Below are positions 19,668-28,496 of a stretch of 64,000 nt of DNA, in pieces. Numbering within the stretch: position 1 is the first letter of the stretch; the number at the start of each line of letters is the position of its first letter. The notes beneath the pieces were generated by a model that saw nothing but the letters and a program-made list of their open reading frames with translations, was not told where the DNA came from and did no database searches. Source of the DNA: Oceanospirillaceae bacterium (GTDB taxonomy: Bacteria; Pseudomonadota; Gammaproteobacteria; Pseudomonadales; Oceanobacteraceae); the NCBI GenBank assembly GCA_024234265.1, contig JACKOM010000003.1, positions 248,001 to 312,000 of the forward strand, read 5' to 3'. The position numbers and the translations under genes are program-made.

Positions 19668-20200
19668 AATACTTGCGTTATCTGCTTATTATTCCCTGCC
19701 TGCTGCTAAGTGTGCACAGCATGGCGATCAGTGAAAGCGAAAAACAGCTGCGCGCCATGTTTATTTATAACTTTGCCAATCTGGTGGAGTGGCCCAGCAA
19801 AGCGTTTGCCAAACGTTCCGACCCGCTGAAATTATGCGTGGTAGGTGATGTGCCCTTTATTGATTATTTATACCCCATGGCCGGCACCTTTATCGGCCCG
19901 CGTGAATTTCAGATCACACAAAGCAACAACCTGCAAAAAACCGGCAAATGCCAGATTTTATTTGTGGGGGATGATATCCGCCCCGAATTACTCAAAGCGT
20001 TTAAATCCGGCCAGTACATTTATATTCTGAGTGTGTCAGAGCAAAGCGGTTTTATCGAAAACGGCGGCATTATCAATATCGTTAACACAGTGGAAAAACT
20101 CAGTTTTGATATCAACCTCGACAGCGCCCGCAAACAAGGCTTACAGGTCAGCTCTGACTTAATCAGCCTGGCAAGGAATATCCGCAAGTTACAGGAGTAA
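19664..20200 (+). CDS. YfiR-like periplasmic protein (DUF4154 family)
   Basis: The 178-residue product starts with a signal peptide (KYLRYLLIIPCLLLSVHSMA). It then follows the YfiR/HmsC pattern: EKQLRAMFIYNFANLVEWP (residues about 26-44), LKLCVVGD, the ILFVGDD segment, VSEQSGFIENGGIINIV and a terminal GLQVSSDLISLARNI. In Pseudomonas, YfiR is a periplasmic inhibitor of the CHASE8-bearing diguanylate cyclase YfiN. Here it overlaps the tpsA stop by four bases, and its own stop overlaps the kinase start by one base, so the kinase is the natural partner. That pairing is inference. Confidence 0.9.
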   Translation: MKYLRYLLIIPCLLLSVHSMAISESEKQLRAMFIYNFANLVEWPSKAFAKRSDPLKLCVVGDVPFIDYLYPMAGTFIGPREFQITQSNNLQKTGKCQILFVGDDIRPELLKAFKSGQYIYILSVSEQSGFIENGGIINIVNTVEKLSFDINLDSARKQGLQVSSDLISLARNIRKLQE

Positions 20201-22098
20201 TGGCTCTGAAAAGACTGTTCAACCGAATATCCGTTAAAGTCAAACTTATGTTAATCGTCATGATTGCCGTGACGATTGCCATTTTTATCGCCGCAGCACT
20301 CTACACACTCAAAGACCGCCAGGACTTTATCGCCGAGCAACAAAATGAGTTAATCGTTTTAAGTGATGTGATCGGGCAGCGCAGCAGCGCTGCCCTGATG
20401 TTTCAGGATAATAAAGCTGCAGAAGCCAACCTTGCATCCCTCAGCCCTAAAAAAAGCATTATTGAAGCCTGTATGTACCTGCAGGATGGTAAATTATTCG
20501 CAGAGTTTCACCCGGTTTCCGGCAGCTGCCCGGATTTACCGGCCACACCTGATGATAAAACCAGCATCAAAAACTCCCAGGTACAAATTATTATCAGCGC
20601 AATCCGTTTCAACCAGCGGCCCATTGGCTGGATTTATATCGCCGCCAGTACTGAAGAAATTTCCAAGCGTCTTCGCAATATACTACTTGCTTCCATGGTT
20701 ATTGGTTTTATTGCTTTACTGGTGGCCATGTTAATCAGCTGGCGCATACAGCGTTTTATTGTGCGACCAATCAACAACCTGAAACTTATTACCCATGCTA
20801 TCGCTAAATCCGAAGATTATTCCCTGCGCGCGCCCCACGAAACAGAAGACGAAATCGGCGATCTGGTCACCACCTTTAACCGCATGTTAAACACCATACA
20901 ACAAACCAATCTTCGCCTCAGTGATGCGGTGGCCGAACTAAAATCCGCCAAAGAAGCCACCGAACACAAGGCCATCAGCGCCGAAGAAAAAGCCAAAGCG
21001 GTACACGAATTTTTTGCCGGCATGAGCCACGATTTAAAACAGCCGCTCTCGGCCATGAATTTATTTATGGATGTATTAAAAAGCGAAAAAAATGAAGATA
21101 AACGCACCCAATACATAGATAAGGTGCACGCCCTGGCCCTCAACCTCAGCCAGATGTTCAGCGACATCATGGACCAGGCAAAAATTGAAAATCGCATTAA
21201 TAAAGTCAAACTGGATAAAGTTGCACTTAAACCCCTGCTGCAAAAAATCGTGCAGGAATTTGATGTGATCGCACGGGATAAAAAAATTGGACTGCGTATT
21301 CACGTACCCGACTGCGACGTGCTCAGCAATGCCTCCATGCTGGAGCGTATTGTGCGCAACTTGTTGGCCAATGCGATACGTTATACCGATAAAGGCGGTG
21401 TTTTACTGGCGGCACGGCGGCGTGATGGTTTTATCGATATTCAGGTGTGGGATACCGGTATCGGCATTCCCGCCGATAAACTCACAGCCATTTTTGAAAC
21501 CTTTACCCAACTGAATAACCCCGATGGCAAAGTCGAAAAAGGCTTTGGCCTGGGGCTTTCGATTGTCAAAAAACTCGCCGGCGGTTTAGGCCACTGCATC
21601 GAGGTTAAATCCCGCTTCGGGCGCGGTACGTTATTTTCCATCAGCGTACCCGAGGTAGAGCCACCCCTGCCCATGCTCAGCATTGTCGATGACTGGCAGC
21701 ACAGCACAGGGGGCGACAGCCTGATTTATATTATCGACGACGAGCGGGCCATCGCCGAAGCCCTGCTGGCGGTAACCATTGCCTGGGAAATTGAAGCCGA
21801 GGTGTTCTGCAGTATCGCCGAATTAAATACCTACCTGGCGGGTAACCCCCGCGAGCCGGATTTTATCCTCACCGATTACACCCTCTCCGCCACGGAAACC
21901 GGCCTTGATGCCCTGGAGCTGATCGAAACCCACTTCGATGCCCCTAAACCTGCGGTGGTGATCAGCGGCGAAACCGACCCGAAAATTATCCAGGCCATTG
22001 CCGATTCCGGCTGTTATTTCCTGCCCAAACCCCCGGATCTCAACCGCCTCTGGCAACTGATTGAGGATATCCGCGCCGGGCGCAGTTTCAGCGCCTGA
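20200..22098 (+). CDS. Hybrid histidine kinase with CHASE8-like sensor, HAMP and receiver domain
   Basis: Domains in order over 632 residues: TM1 (about 15-34); a periplasmic CHASE8-like sensor (about 40-155; GQRSSAALMFQDNKAAEANL); TM2 (about 160-180); HAMP (about 181-235); HisKA with H277 in GMSHDLKQPL; HATPase_c with N-box RNLLANAIRY, G1 DTGIG (418-422) and GFGLGLSIV. A C-terminal receiver domain (about 508-630) has the acidic pair in IIDDE, phosphoacceptor D559 (ILTDY) and K610. All catalytic residues look intact. The sensor half resembles that of YfiN, and the preceding gene encodes a YfiR-like protein. No separate response regulator is adjacent, so output may pass through a remote partner. 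Confidence 0.94.
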   Translation: MALKRLFNRISVKVKLMLIVMIAVTIAIFIAAALYTLKDRQDFIAEQQNELIVLSDVIGQRSSAALMFQDNKAAEANLASLSPKKSIIEACMYLQDGKLFAEFHPVSGSCPDLPATPDDKTSIKNSQVQIIISAIRFNQRPIGWIYIAASTEEISKRLRNILLASMVIGFIALLVAMLISWRIQRFIVRPINNLKLITHAIAKSEDYSLRAPHETEDEIGDLVTTFNRMLNTIQQTNLRLSDAVAELKSAKEATEHKAISAEEKAKAVHEFFAGMSHDLKQPLSAMNLFMDVLKSEKNEDKRTQYIDKVHALALNLSQMFSDIMDQAKIENRINKVKLDKVALKPLLQKIVQEFDVIARDKKIGLRIHVPDCDVLSNASMLERIVRNLLANAIRYTDKGGVLLAARRRDGFIDIQVWDTGIGIPADKLTAIFETFTQLNNPDGKVEKGFGLGLSIVKKLAGGLGHCIEVKSRFGRGTLFSISVPEVEPPLPMLSIVDDWQHSTGGDSLIYIIDDERAIAEALLAVTIAWEIEAEVFCSIAELNTYLAGNPREPDFILTDYTLSATETGLDALELIETHFDAPKPAVVISGETDPKIIQAIADSGCYFLPKPPDLNRLWQLIEDIRAGRSFSA

Positions 22099-22157
22099 AA
22101 CAGGAAGTTTTTACTTTTACAGTTTAATGCTGCGTTTTTTCAGAACACTTCATGCTC

Positions 22158-22337
22158 ACTTGCTGCGCCGGTTTTTTAAAGCGGCATAGCCCGTAGCTGG
22201 CATGGATGCCAGCAAAGCGCCGGCGAAGCAGGGCATGGATGCCCCATGGCGCGTGGGCGTAATGGCGCGCCTAAAAAAGCGGAAACAAGCAGCAGTGTGA
22301 GCGAAGGATGGGTCTGGGAAGTCCCTTCCCAGAGAAA
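22158..22337. repeat. Interspersed repeat of about 180 bp, copy 1
   Basis: The gap 22099-22526 has no gene. Most of it is a repeat also found at 35005-35185 with about 90% identity. Shared words include GTAGCTGGCATGGATGCCAG, GGGCATGGATGCCCCATGG and AACAAGCAGCAGTGTGAGCG. It contains internal palindromes and ends in the hairpin CTGGGAAGTCCCTTCCCAG followed by an A-rich run. No coding potential is evident. Likely a lineage-specific repeat element. Confidence 0.88.
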
Positions 22338-22526
22338 AAAATCTCAAATGCCAGTCATTCAATCACATAAGCCCCCCCTGCTCTGTATCGGGAAACCTAT
22401 GATCCTGCGTATTGAATGCTAACGGCCCTATTTCCGGCCAAGGATATAGCCCCCCTGCAACTTTGGTCAGACGTTATACAGGCCCCACCCCCGCACAATA
22501 TGCCCATCGTTTTAAGGGGCATCAGC

Positions 22527-23383
22527 ATGCAAAATCAGGTATTACAGGTGATGCGTGAAATGAAACTCAACATCAGCATGCACAACACACGCATCTCCAG
22601 CGTGATGAATATTGTTAACCGCGTGCTGGATTATTTTGAATTCGAAAGTTTCAATTACCGCCAGCTCAGCCGCCTGCTGGAAAATGACCCGGTGATGAGC
22701 GCTTATATTTTAAAAGCCGCCAACGTTTGCATGTTTAATAAACCTGAAAACGTCACACGTTTAGATCAAGCCTGCATGATGCTGGGCACCAGCATGTTAA
22801 AAACCCTGATGATCAGCCACCGCTGGCGCGCCTGCATTGCCATCCGTAATCCACGTATTAAAAATGCCCTGATTACCGAATGGCAAAAAGGCTTAAATCT
22901 GGCGGTCGCCAGTTACACCCTTGCCCATCAGTTACGCCACCCGAAAAAAGATGATGCTTTTCTGAGTGTAATGCTGGATAACATCAGCTTGTTTTTATTC
23001 GCAGAACATTGTGATGATTTGCCTAAAAAGAAGGCATTGTGATATTCCGCGTGCTGGCGCGGCATTTTAAACGCCAGTATTCGAATATTATTTTATCGAC
23101 TTTCAGCCTCGCCCATTTTGAAAAAGCTGAATATTGCGAAGGGGTTAACCGCATCAATCTGCGTGATATTAAAGCCCTCTGCGCCATCCATACCCAGGCT
23201 GATAGTAGTGTGCAGACCATGCAGGAATGTTATGCCTTCCGTAAATTACCCGCACATATCGCCATTACCTACGGTAAAAATCAGCTGTTATCCCTGCGCA
23301 GTATGCGTGATGAAATGGATGCCATGCTCGATACCATTAATTTCGCCAATGCGGTGCAACAGGATGTGCGCCTGCAAAAATAA
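22527..23383 (+). pseudogene. HDOD-domain signalling protein, probable 1-base frameshift
   Basis: I place the start at ATG 22527, which follows AAGGGG; upstream in-frame ATGs (22416, 22500) are weaker. The first frame encodes an HDOD-type domain with LLENDPVMSAYILKAANVC and LDQACMMLGTSMLKTLMIS. It ends at 23042. A second frame (from 23039) continues with IVIFRVLARHFKRQYSNIIL and runs to 23383. Adding one A to the AAAAA run at about 23026-23030 joins them as PKKEGIVIFRVLA into one 285-codon frame. Two coupled genes (GTGA overlap) are the alternative, but the second lacks a ribosome-binding site. HDOD proteins act in regulation and signalling; the target is unknown. Confidence 0.68.
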
Positions 23384-23405
23384 GCAAACGCTGGAAATTG
23401 CGGCA

Positions 23406-23438
23406 TAAAAAAGCCCGGCATTGTTGCCAATGCCGGGC
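23406..23438 (-). terminator. Rho-independent terminator (minus strand)
   Basis: Perfect 10-bp stem GCCCGGCATT/AATGCCGGGC with a six-base loop. The T-run lies on the minus-strand side, so it ends the hydrolase/monooxygenase genes. Confidence 0.87.
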
Positions 23439-23478
23439 GAAGGGTATGAAAACTCATACCACGCTAACAACTCTGTAT

Positions 23479-24411
23479 TTATTGCCCTTCAATCAGGGCA
23501 AGCATATCTGCGGCGGCTTTTTTCGGCACCTCAATCATAGGTGCATGGCCAACCCCAGGCATAATGTCCAGTTTGGAACCCTTAATCAGGCCCGCAAAAA
23601 CATCCGCATTTTTATAATTAATAATGCGGTCTTCCTGCCCCCACATAATCAGGGTAGGCGCACTTATTGTGCTGATAGAATCGCGGAAATTATAGCCATC
23701 AGGGTGATTGAATTCAGCAAAAATCTTATCGTGCAGGGGCTTTAATGCTTTGGCACGTTCAGCAGCCACTTCGGTAATGGGCCATGGCACAAAGGGTTTT
23801 TGCTCAAGGGCAAAATCCATCAGCTTTTTAAAATCTTCGGTATTTTGCACCACCAGAGGGTTTTCACCTTTATCCAGATAATCCTGCAATACTGCGCGAT
23901 GATCGTGTATGCCCGCCGGGTCAATCAGGGTTGCGATTAATACCTGCTGCGGATAGGTTGCGGCATACAAAGCAGTAATACCACCGCCCATGGAATTACC
24001 CGCCATATGGAATTTCTGCAGGCCTATTTTTTCGGCAAATTCATGTACCCACGCTACCTGGTTATCAAAGTCATACCGCAGCTCAGGGCGTTTAAAACTT
24101 TCCCCGTGGCCCGGTAAATCGACAATCACCACATGGTATTCATTTAACGGGCGGGCAAAACGCAGCCAGTTTTCTTTATACGCACCAAAACCATGGACTA
24201 ATAAAATGCTGGCCTTTTTACCTTCAGGCGCACTTTCCAGGTAACTGATGGTGCCATCGCTGATCTGCACCTGTTTTTTTTCTAAATGGGAAAGGCTGGC
24301 CTCCATGGCCATGGCCCCGTCGTACATTTCATTTTTATAGGCCGAAGCGAGGGCAACATAACCACCCGCCAGCAAGGCCAGGGCGGCAGAGCCCCACAGT
24401 AATTTTTTCAT
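23479..24411 (-). CDS. Alpha/beta hydrolase, lipase-like, with N-terminal membrane anchor
   Basis: The 310-residue product begins with a hydrophobic signal or anchor segment (LLWGSAALALLAGGYVALAS). The hydrolase fold follows: oxyanion region LLVHGFGAYKENW (about residues 71-83), DLPGHGES, nucleophile elbow GNSMGG (Ser at about 144), acid region WGQEDRI, and catalytic His in GVGHAPMIE near residue 290. It resembles Moraxella/Pseudomonas-type lipases and esterases. It is 38 bases downstream of the monooxygenase gene on the same strand, so both are probably one operon: an oxygenase that makes esters and a hydrolase that cleaves them. Start has GGAGGGGAT as ribosome-binding site. Confidence 0.92.
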   Translation of the reverse strand: MKKLLWGSAALALLAGGYVALASAYKNEMYDGAMAMEASLSHLEKKQVQISDGTISYLESAPEGKKASILLVHGFGAYKENWLRFARPLNEYHVVIVDLPGHGESFKRPELRYDFDNQVAWVHEFAEKIGLQKFHMAGNSMGGGITALYAATYPQQVLIATLIDPAGIHDHRAVLQDYLDKGENPLVVQNTEDFKKLMDFALEQKPFVPWPITEVAAERAKALKPLHDKIFAEFNHPDGYNFRDSISTISAPTLIMWGQEDRIINYKNADVFAGLIKGSKLDIMPGVGHAPMIEVPKKAAADMLALIEGQ

Positions 24412-24449
24412 ATCCCCTCCTTTTTTATTTTTATTGTGTCGTGAAAATA

Positions 24450-25949
24450 TCAGGCGCTGTGCTGTTTTTTCAGGGCCGGTGAATGTTGCACCACATGGTA
24501 AGCTGCCATATCCAGCTTACGGGTCATGCGCCGGTAAGCAAAGGTAGTGCCCGGCCAAATGGTGAAGTTACGCCCGTCGGCCTGCTGATACCAGCTGTTA
24601 CAACCACTGCTCCATACGGTATTGCGTAAATCCTGCTGAATTTTTTCATTAAAGGCGTTTTGCACTTCGCGTTTAACATCCAGATACAGGGCGCCACTTT
24701 TTTGCTGCTGGGTGATGGCATCAACAATATATTTAGCCTGGCTTTCAATGAAATAAATCACCGAGCTGTGACCTGTGCCGGTATTTGGCCCAACTAACTG
24801 GTGGAAATTCGGAAAGCCCGCCACGTTAATGCCCTTGTAAGCTTCTGCGCCATTGGCCCAGGCATCCAATAAAGCCCGGCCATTTAAACCGGTAATCGGG
24901 AAACCCTGCATATATTCACGGGGGTCTGTCACAAAACCTGTGCCGAGAATAATCACATCGGTTTCGCGGCGCACACCATCACGGCTCTGGATATAATTTT
25001 CACCAATTTCGCTGATGCCTTCGGTAATTAACTGCACATTACTGCGGTTAAAGGTCGGCAAATAACGGTTGCTGATTAAAATACGTTTACAGCCAATGGT
25101 GTAATCCGGGGTGAGTTTTTTACGGATTTCTGCATCACGCACCCGCACGCGGATATGAATACGTGCTAATAATTCTGCCAGGCGTGCAATCGCCGGGTTG
25201 CGCATAGGTAAAATACGCATTTCATTTTTGACATAAATAAAACCGCGGTATAACTGGCGCAGGGGCGGCACGGCTTTAAACAGGAATTTTTCTACTCTGG
25301 TATAAGCACGTTCATTACGCGGTAAAACCCATGCCGGGGTGCGCTGATATACATCGAGGCGCGCAGCTGCCGGGGCAATTTCCGGCACATACTGAATGGC
25401 GCTGCCACCTGTGCCAATCGAGGCAATACGTTTACCGGCAAGCTCACAGCTGTGGTCCCACTGGGCGCTGTGCATCACTTTGCCACGGAAATTTTCCAGC
25501 CCTTTAATTTTCGGAATAGCCGGCACATGCAGGGGGCCTGTGCCCATAATAAAATGCCGCGCCTGGTACTGCTGGCCATCTTTGCAGCGGATATTCCACA
25601 GGCCGCTGTGTTCATCAAAATGGGCGGCCTGCACTTCACGGTTGAAGTGCACTTTCTGACGTAAATTTAATGTTTGTGCGGTGGCGAGAATATACGCCTG
25701 AATTTCGTGCCACGGAGAAAATACGTGGCTCCAGTTCGGGTTGCCCGCAAACGAAAATGAATATAAATGGCTTTGCACATCGCAGGCACAACCCGGGTAG
25801 GTATTTTCCCGCCAGGTGCCACCCACTTCAGCGGCTTTTTCCAGAATCACATAATTATTCAGGCCGGCTTTCTGCAGCGCATGGGCCATGCCCAGACCAG
25901 AAAAACCACTGCCCACGATCAGGGCATCCACCACGGGTACTACCGCCAT
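24450..25949 (-). CDS. Flavin-containing monooxygenase, Baeyer-Villiger type
   Basis: The start at 25949 follows GGCGAGGTGG and gives 499 residues. Features: FAD-binding GSGFSGLGMA (about residues 11-20), GGTWRENTYPGCACDV, the type I Baeyer-Villiger signature FRGKVMHSAQWD (FxGxxxHxxxW followed by D), and the NADPH-binding SIGTGGSAIQ. GTGFV and GPNTGTGHSS follow further on. Enzymes of this type use NADPH and O2 to turn ketones into esters or lactones. It lies upstream of a lipase-like hydrolase and divergent from an AraC regulator, a layout expected of an inducible ketone/ester degradation unit. Substrate unknown. Confidence 0.92.
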   Translation of the reverse strand: MAVVPVVDALIVGSGFSGLGMAHALQKAGLNNYVILEKAAEVGGTWRENTYPGCACDVQSHLYSFSFAGNPNWSHVFSPWHEIQAYILATAQTLNLRQKVHFNREVQAAHFDEHSGLWNIRCKDGQQYQARHFIMGTGPLHVPAIPKIKGLENFRGKVMHSAQWDHSCELAGKRIASIGTGGSAIQYVPEIAPAAARLDVYQRTPAWVLPRNERAYTRVEKFLFKAVPPLRQLYRGFIYVKNEMRILPMRNPAIARLAELLARIHIRVRVRDAEIRKKLTPDYTIGCKRILISNRYLPTFNRSNVQLITEGISEIGENYIQSRDGVRRETDVIILGTGFVTDPREYMQGFPITGLNGRALLDAWANGAEAYKGINVAGFPNFHQLVGPNTGTGHSSVIYFIESQAKYIVDAITQQQKSGALYLDVKREVQNAFNEKIQQDLRNTVWSSGCNSWYQQADGRNFTIWPGTTFAYRRMTRKLDMAAYHVVQHSPALKKQHSA

Positions 25950-26082
25950 ATCCACCTCGCCTTTTTTGTTATTGTGCAGGCCGCCGGAATGGAAGATTCC
26001 GGCCAGTTTGAAGCGCAGTATAGGCAAGGTGCTTTATGGCCTGATATGCTGGCCCCACAACAAACTTGATAACAACGGCCAT

Positions 26083-27096
26083 ATGAGCACACGATCCATT
26101 CTGGGCTTTTTGTATACGGTGCAGGGCCTTGCGGCACGGGGCATCACCACCAGCGACATACTTGCCGCCCATGGCCTGGACCTCAACAAACTTGACCCTA
26201 ACGGCCAGATATCCCGCGACCGTGAATTACAGCTGCTCGCGGAGCTGTTTGCGCGGGTGCAGGGCAGCAGCATAGGCCTGAGCCTGGGCGGCAGTTTTGG
26301 CCTGGCCGGTTACGGCCCTTTTACTATGTTGCTGATGACAGCCGCCAACGTGTTTGAGGCCTGCAAGGCCGGCATTCAGTACCAGAAACTCACCTACCTG
26401 TATGGCGAGCTGAGCATGCAAATTGAAGGCAGCCGCGTGGGCCTGTGCATCACCCCCAGCCACCTGCCCGAAGGTTTGCAGCGCTTCCTGATCGACCGGG
26501 ATTTAGCCGGCATGTACCGCCTGTTGAAGGATATGTCGGCCAGTGTCAACGAACCCATGGACCTCGATGAAGTCTGGCTGCCCTACCCGGAACCCGCCGA
26601 CAGCCAGGTGTACCAGAAGTACTTTGCCTGCAAAGTCAGATTTGGCCAAAGCGGCAGCGCCCTGTGGCTGAAAAACCCCAATCTGGGCCGCGCCTTCCCC
26701 CAGGCTAACCCCATGGCTTTTCGCCTCTACCAGCAGCAATGTGACCAGCTGCTGCACCAGCAACAGCAAAGCAGCAGCGGCAGCCTTGCCGAACGGATAC
26801 GCGAATACCTGCAGTTATACGATAACGGCCTGCCGCGCCTCGCCGATGTGTGTGTGAATATGGGCATACCGGAACGCACCCTGCGCCGCAAACTCAGCGC
26901 CCAGCACACCAGCTATCAGCAATTGGTGGATGAGGTACGCCAGCAAAAGGCCCTGCACTGGTTACAACACAGTGAAATGAGCATTGAACGCATCGCCGAA
27001 AAACTCGGTTATGCCGAAGCCGCCGCCTTTAATCATGCCTTCCAGCGCTGGACAGGCAAAAGCCCGCGGGCGGTGCGCAAGCAGAACCGCAGCTGA
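26083..27096 (+). CDS. AraC-family transcriptional regulator
   Basis: The ATG at 26083 gives a 337-residue protein beginning STRSILGFLYTVQGLAARG. It has the Arabinose_bd/OruR-type ligand domain and a C-terminal AraC HTH: RLADVCVNMGIPERTLRRKLSAQ and IERIAEKLGYAEAAAFNHAFQRWTG-type residues with the terminal SPRAVR. It is transcribed away from the monooxygenase gene, with the starts about 130 bases apart, so it likely controls the monooxygenase-hydrolase operon. Longer in-frame readings into the monooxygenase gene lack family similarity. Effector unknown. Confidence 0.9.
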   Translation: MSTRSILGFLYTVQGLAARGITTSDILAAHGLDLNKLDPNGQISRDRELQLLAELFARVQGSSIGLSLGGSFGLAGYGPFTMLLMTAANVFEACKAGIQYQKLTYLYGELSMQIEGSRVGLCITPSHLPEGLQRFLIDRDLAGMYRLLKDMSASVNEPMDLDEVWLPYPEPADSQVYQKYFACKVRFGQSGSALWLKNPNLGRAFPQANPMAFRLYQQQCDQLLHQQQQSSSGSLAERIREYLQLYDNGLPRLADVCVNMGIPERTLRRKLSAQHTSYQQLVDEVRQQKALHWLQHSEMSIERIAEKLGYAEAAAFNHAFQRWTGKSPRAVRKQNRS

Positions 27097-27174
27097 ATTG
27101 CAGGCCAAGACAGCCCCCCTTAAAACGGCTACAATCCTCCGCGTTTTTCTCCGACAGCAAAAAGAAGATTCCCC

Positions 27175-27894
27175 ATGGGCAGAGCGTATCAGAACCGTAA
27201 AGAATCCATGGCCAAAACGGCCGGCATGAAGACCAAGGTATATTCCAAATTTGGCCGCGAAATTTATATTTGCGCCAAAGCGGGCGGCACCGACCCCATG
27301 GGCAACCTGGCCCTGCGCAGCATGATCGACCGCGCTAAAAAAGCCCAGGTACCTGCCCACGTCATTGAAAAAGCCATCGATAAAGCCAAAGGCGGCGCGG
27401 GTGAAAACTTCCTGCCAGCCCTGTACGAAGGCATGGGCCCGGGCGGCGCCATGGTATTAATCCGCGCCCTGACCGATAACGGCAACCGCACCTTCGGTGA
27501 AATCCGTGGTGTATTCACCAAGTGCAAAGCCAAACTCGGCACCCAGGGTTCGGTTTCCCACATGTTCGATCACCGCGCCATGTTTGTATTTAAAGGCGAA
27601 GATGAAGAAAAAACCCTCGAAGCCCTGATGGAAGCCGACGTGGATGTGAACGACATCGAATGCGATGACGGCATGATCACAGTACTGGTACCACCCAACG
27701 ACTTCTTCAAATGCAAAACCGCATTAAACGAAGCCTTCGGTGAAGTGGATTTTGAAGTGGAAGAAATCACCTACCTGCCACAATCCGAACACGAAATCAC
27801 AGGGGATGATGTAGCGGCGTTTGAGAAATTCGAAGCCCTGCTCAACGACCTCGAAGACGTGCAGGAGATTTACCACAACGGCGTGTTTAACTAA
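27175..27894 (+). CDS. YebC/PmpR-family protein, YeeN-like
   Basis: The 239-residue product starts MGRAYQNRKESMAKTAGMKT and contains the family core: KVYSKFGREIYICAKAGG, VIEKAIDKAKGG, YEGMGPGGAMVLI and the acidic C-terminal DLEDVQEIYHN. Proteins of this family act as DNA-binding regulators or ribosome-associated factors that help translate proline-rich stretches. The IYICAKAGGTDP and MSHMFDH-type (VSHMFDH) segments and N-terminus fit the YeeN subgroup better than the ruvC-linked YebC. The gene stands alone, followed by a very long terminator hairpin. Confidence 0.9.
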   Translation: MGRAYQNRKESMAKTAGMKTKVYSKFGREIYICAKAGGTDPMGNLALRSMIDRAKKAQVPAHVIEKAIDKAKGGAGENFLPALYEGMGPGGAMVLIRALTDNGNRTFGEIRGVFTKCKAKLGTQGSVSHMFDHRAMFVFKGEDEEKTLEALMEADVDVNDIECDDGMITVLVPPNDFFKCKTALNEAFGEVDFEVEEITYLPQSEHEITGDDVAAFEKFEALLNDLEDVQEIYHNGVFN

Positions 27895-27908
27895 GCCGCC
27901 CAGGTAAC

Positions 27909-27959
27909 AAAAAGGGAGACGGGAGAGGCTGATAAACTGCCTCTCCCGTCTCCCTTTTT
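27909..27959. terminator. Bidirectional terminator with 20-bp perfect stem
   Basis: AAAAAGGGAGACGGGAGAGG pairs perfectly with 27940-27959 across an 11-base loop. The A and T runs at the stem base allow it to work for both the YebC-family gene and the convergent minus-strand gene. Confidence 0.9.
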
Positions 27960-27983
27960 AGCTTCTAGCTTCTGGCTTCTGGC
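27959..27983. repeat. Heptamer tandem repeat (AGCTTCT type)
   Basis: TAGCTTCTAGCTTCTGGCTT then CTGGC: about 3.5 copies of a 7-base unit, placed between a terminator and the 3' end of the next minus-strand gene. The same unit recurs at 30911-30942. Confidence 0.8.
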
Positions 27984-27986
27984 TGA

Positions 27987-28376
27987 TTATTTCCTGCGGC
28001 TGATCGCCGCCGACACCATTTCCCCTTCCTGATAAATCAGCGCGCCCTCAAATTTACCGGCCATATCCCAGTATTGCCAGGTGCCCACCATAGCGCCGTT
28101 TTCATAATGGCCTTCGGCATTTAACTGGCCATTGCCCCACCAGGCTTTATAGGGGCCATGTACGGCTGCGTGCTCCTGATATTCACCCTCACACCACTCT
28201 TCACGCACACCGGCTTTCTGCTCGGTTTTATAACGCGTGCCCGGCGGGCAACTGATGGCAGCCGCCGGTGGCAGCGCCTGTTGAACAGGCGGCTGGGCCA
28301 CGGCCGGCGGCGGGGGTGTTAATTCAGCGGCCAGCGCTGCCATGGGCAGCAAACAGGCCAGCATCAGGCGTTGCAT
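27987..28376 (-). CDS. Secreted MORN/YwqK-like repeat protein
   Basis: The ATG at 28376, preceded by AAAGGATC, yields 129 residues with a signal peptide (QRLMLACLLPMAALAAEL). A Pro-rich linker follows (LTPPPPAVAQPP), then a short Cys-containing segment (ISCPPGTRYKTE and EEWCEGEYQ). The last part has MORN/YwqK-style repeats: GPYKAWWGNGQLNAEGHYENG and GTWQYWDMAGK, in which G-x-W-x-x-W/Y-x-x-G-x repeats. Such repeats mediate protein or surface contacts. Exact role unknown. Confidence 0.82.
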   Translation of the reverse strand: MQRLMLACLLPMAALAAELTPPPPAVAQPPVQQALPPAAAISCPPGTRYKTEQKAGVREEWCEGEYQEHAAVHGPYKAWWGNGQLNAEGHYENGAMVGTWQYWDMAGKFEGALIYQEGEMVSAAISRRK

Positions 28377-28496
28377 CACAAGATCCTTTTGGCGGAATTC
28401 CACAGGGTTTTTCAAAGGCGGGCAGATTACCCCATAGCAGGCCCAAGGCGGATTATGGACAGGGCTAAATACGCAGAGAGTATGAGACCAAAACGT

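Noticed and set aside
22416..22526. N-terminal extension of the HDOD gene
   Set aside because: It lacks a ribosome-binding site and family similarity; the ATG at 22527 after AAGGGG is better.
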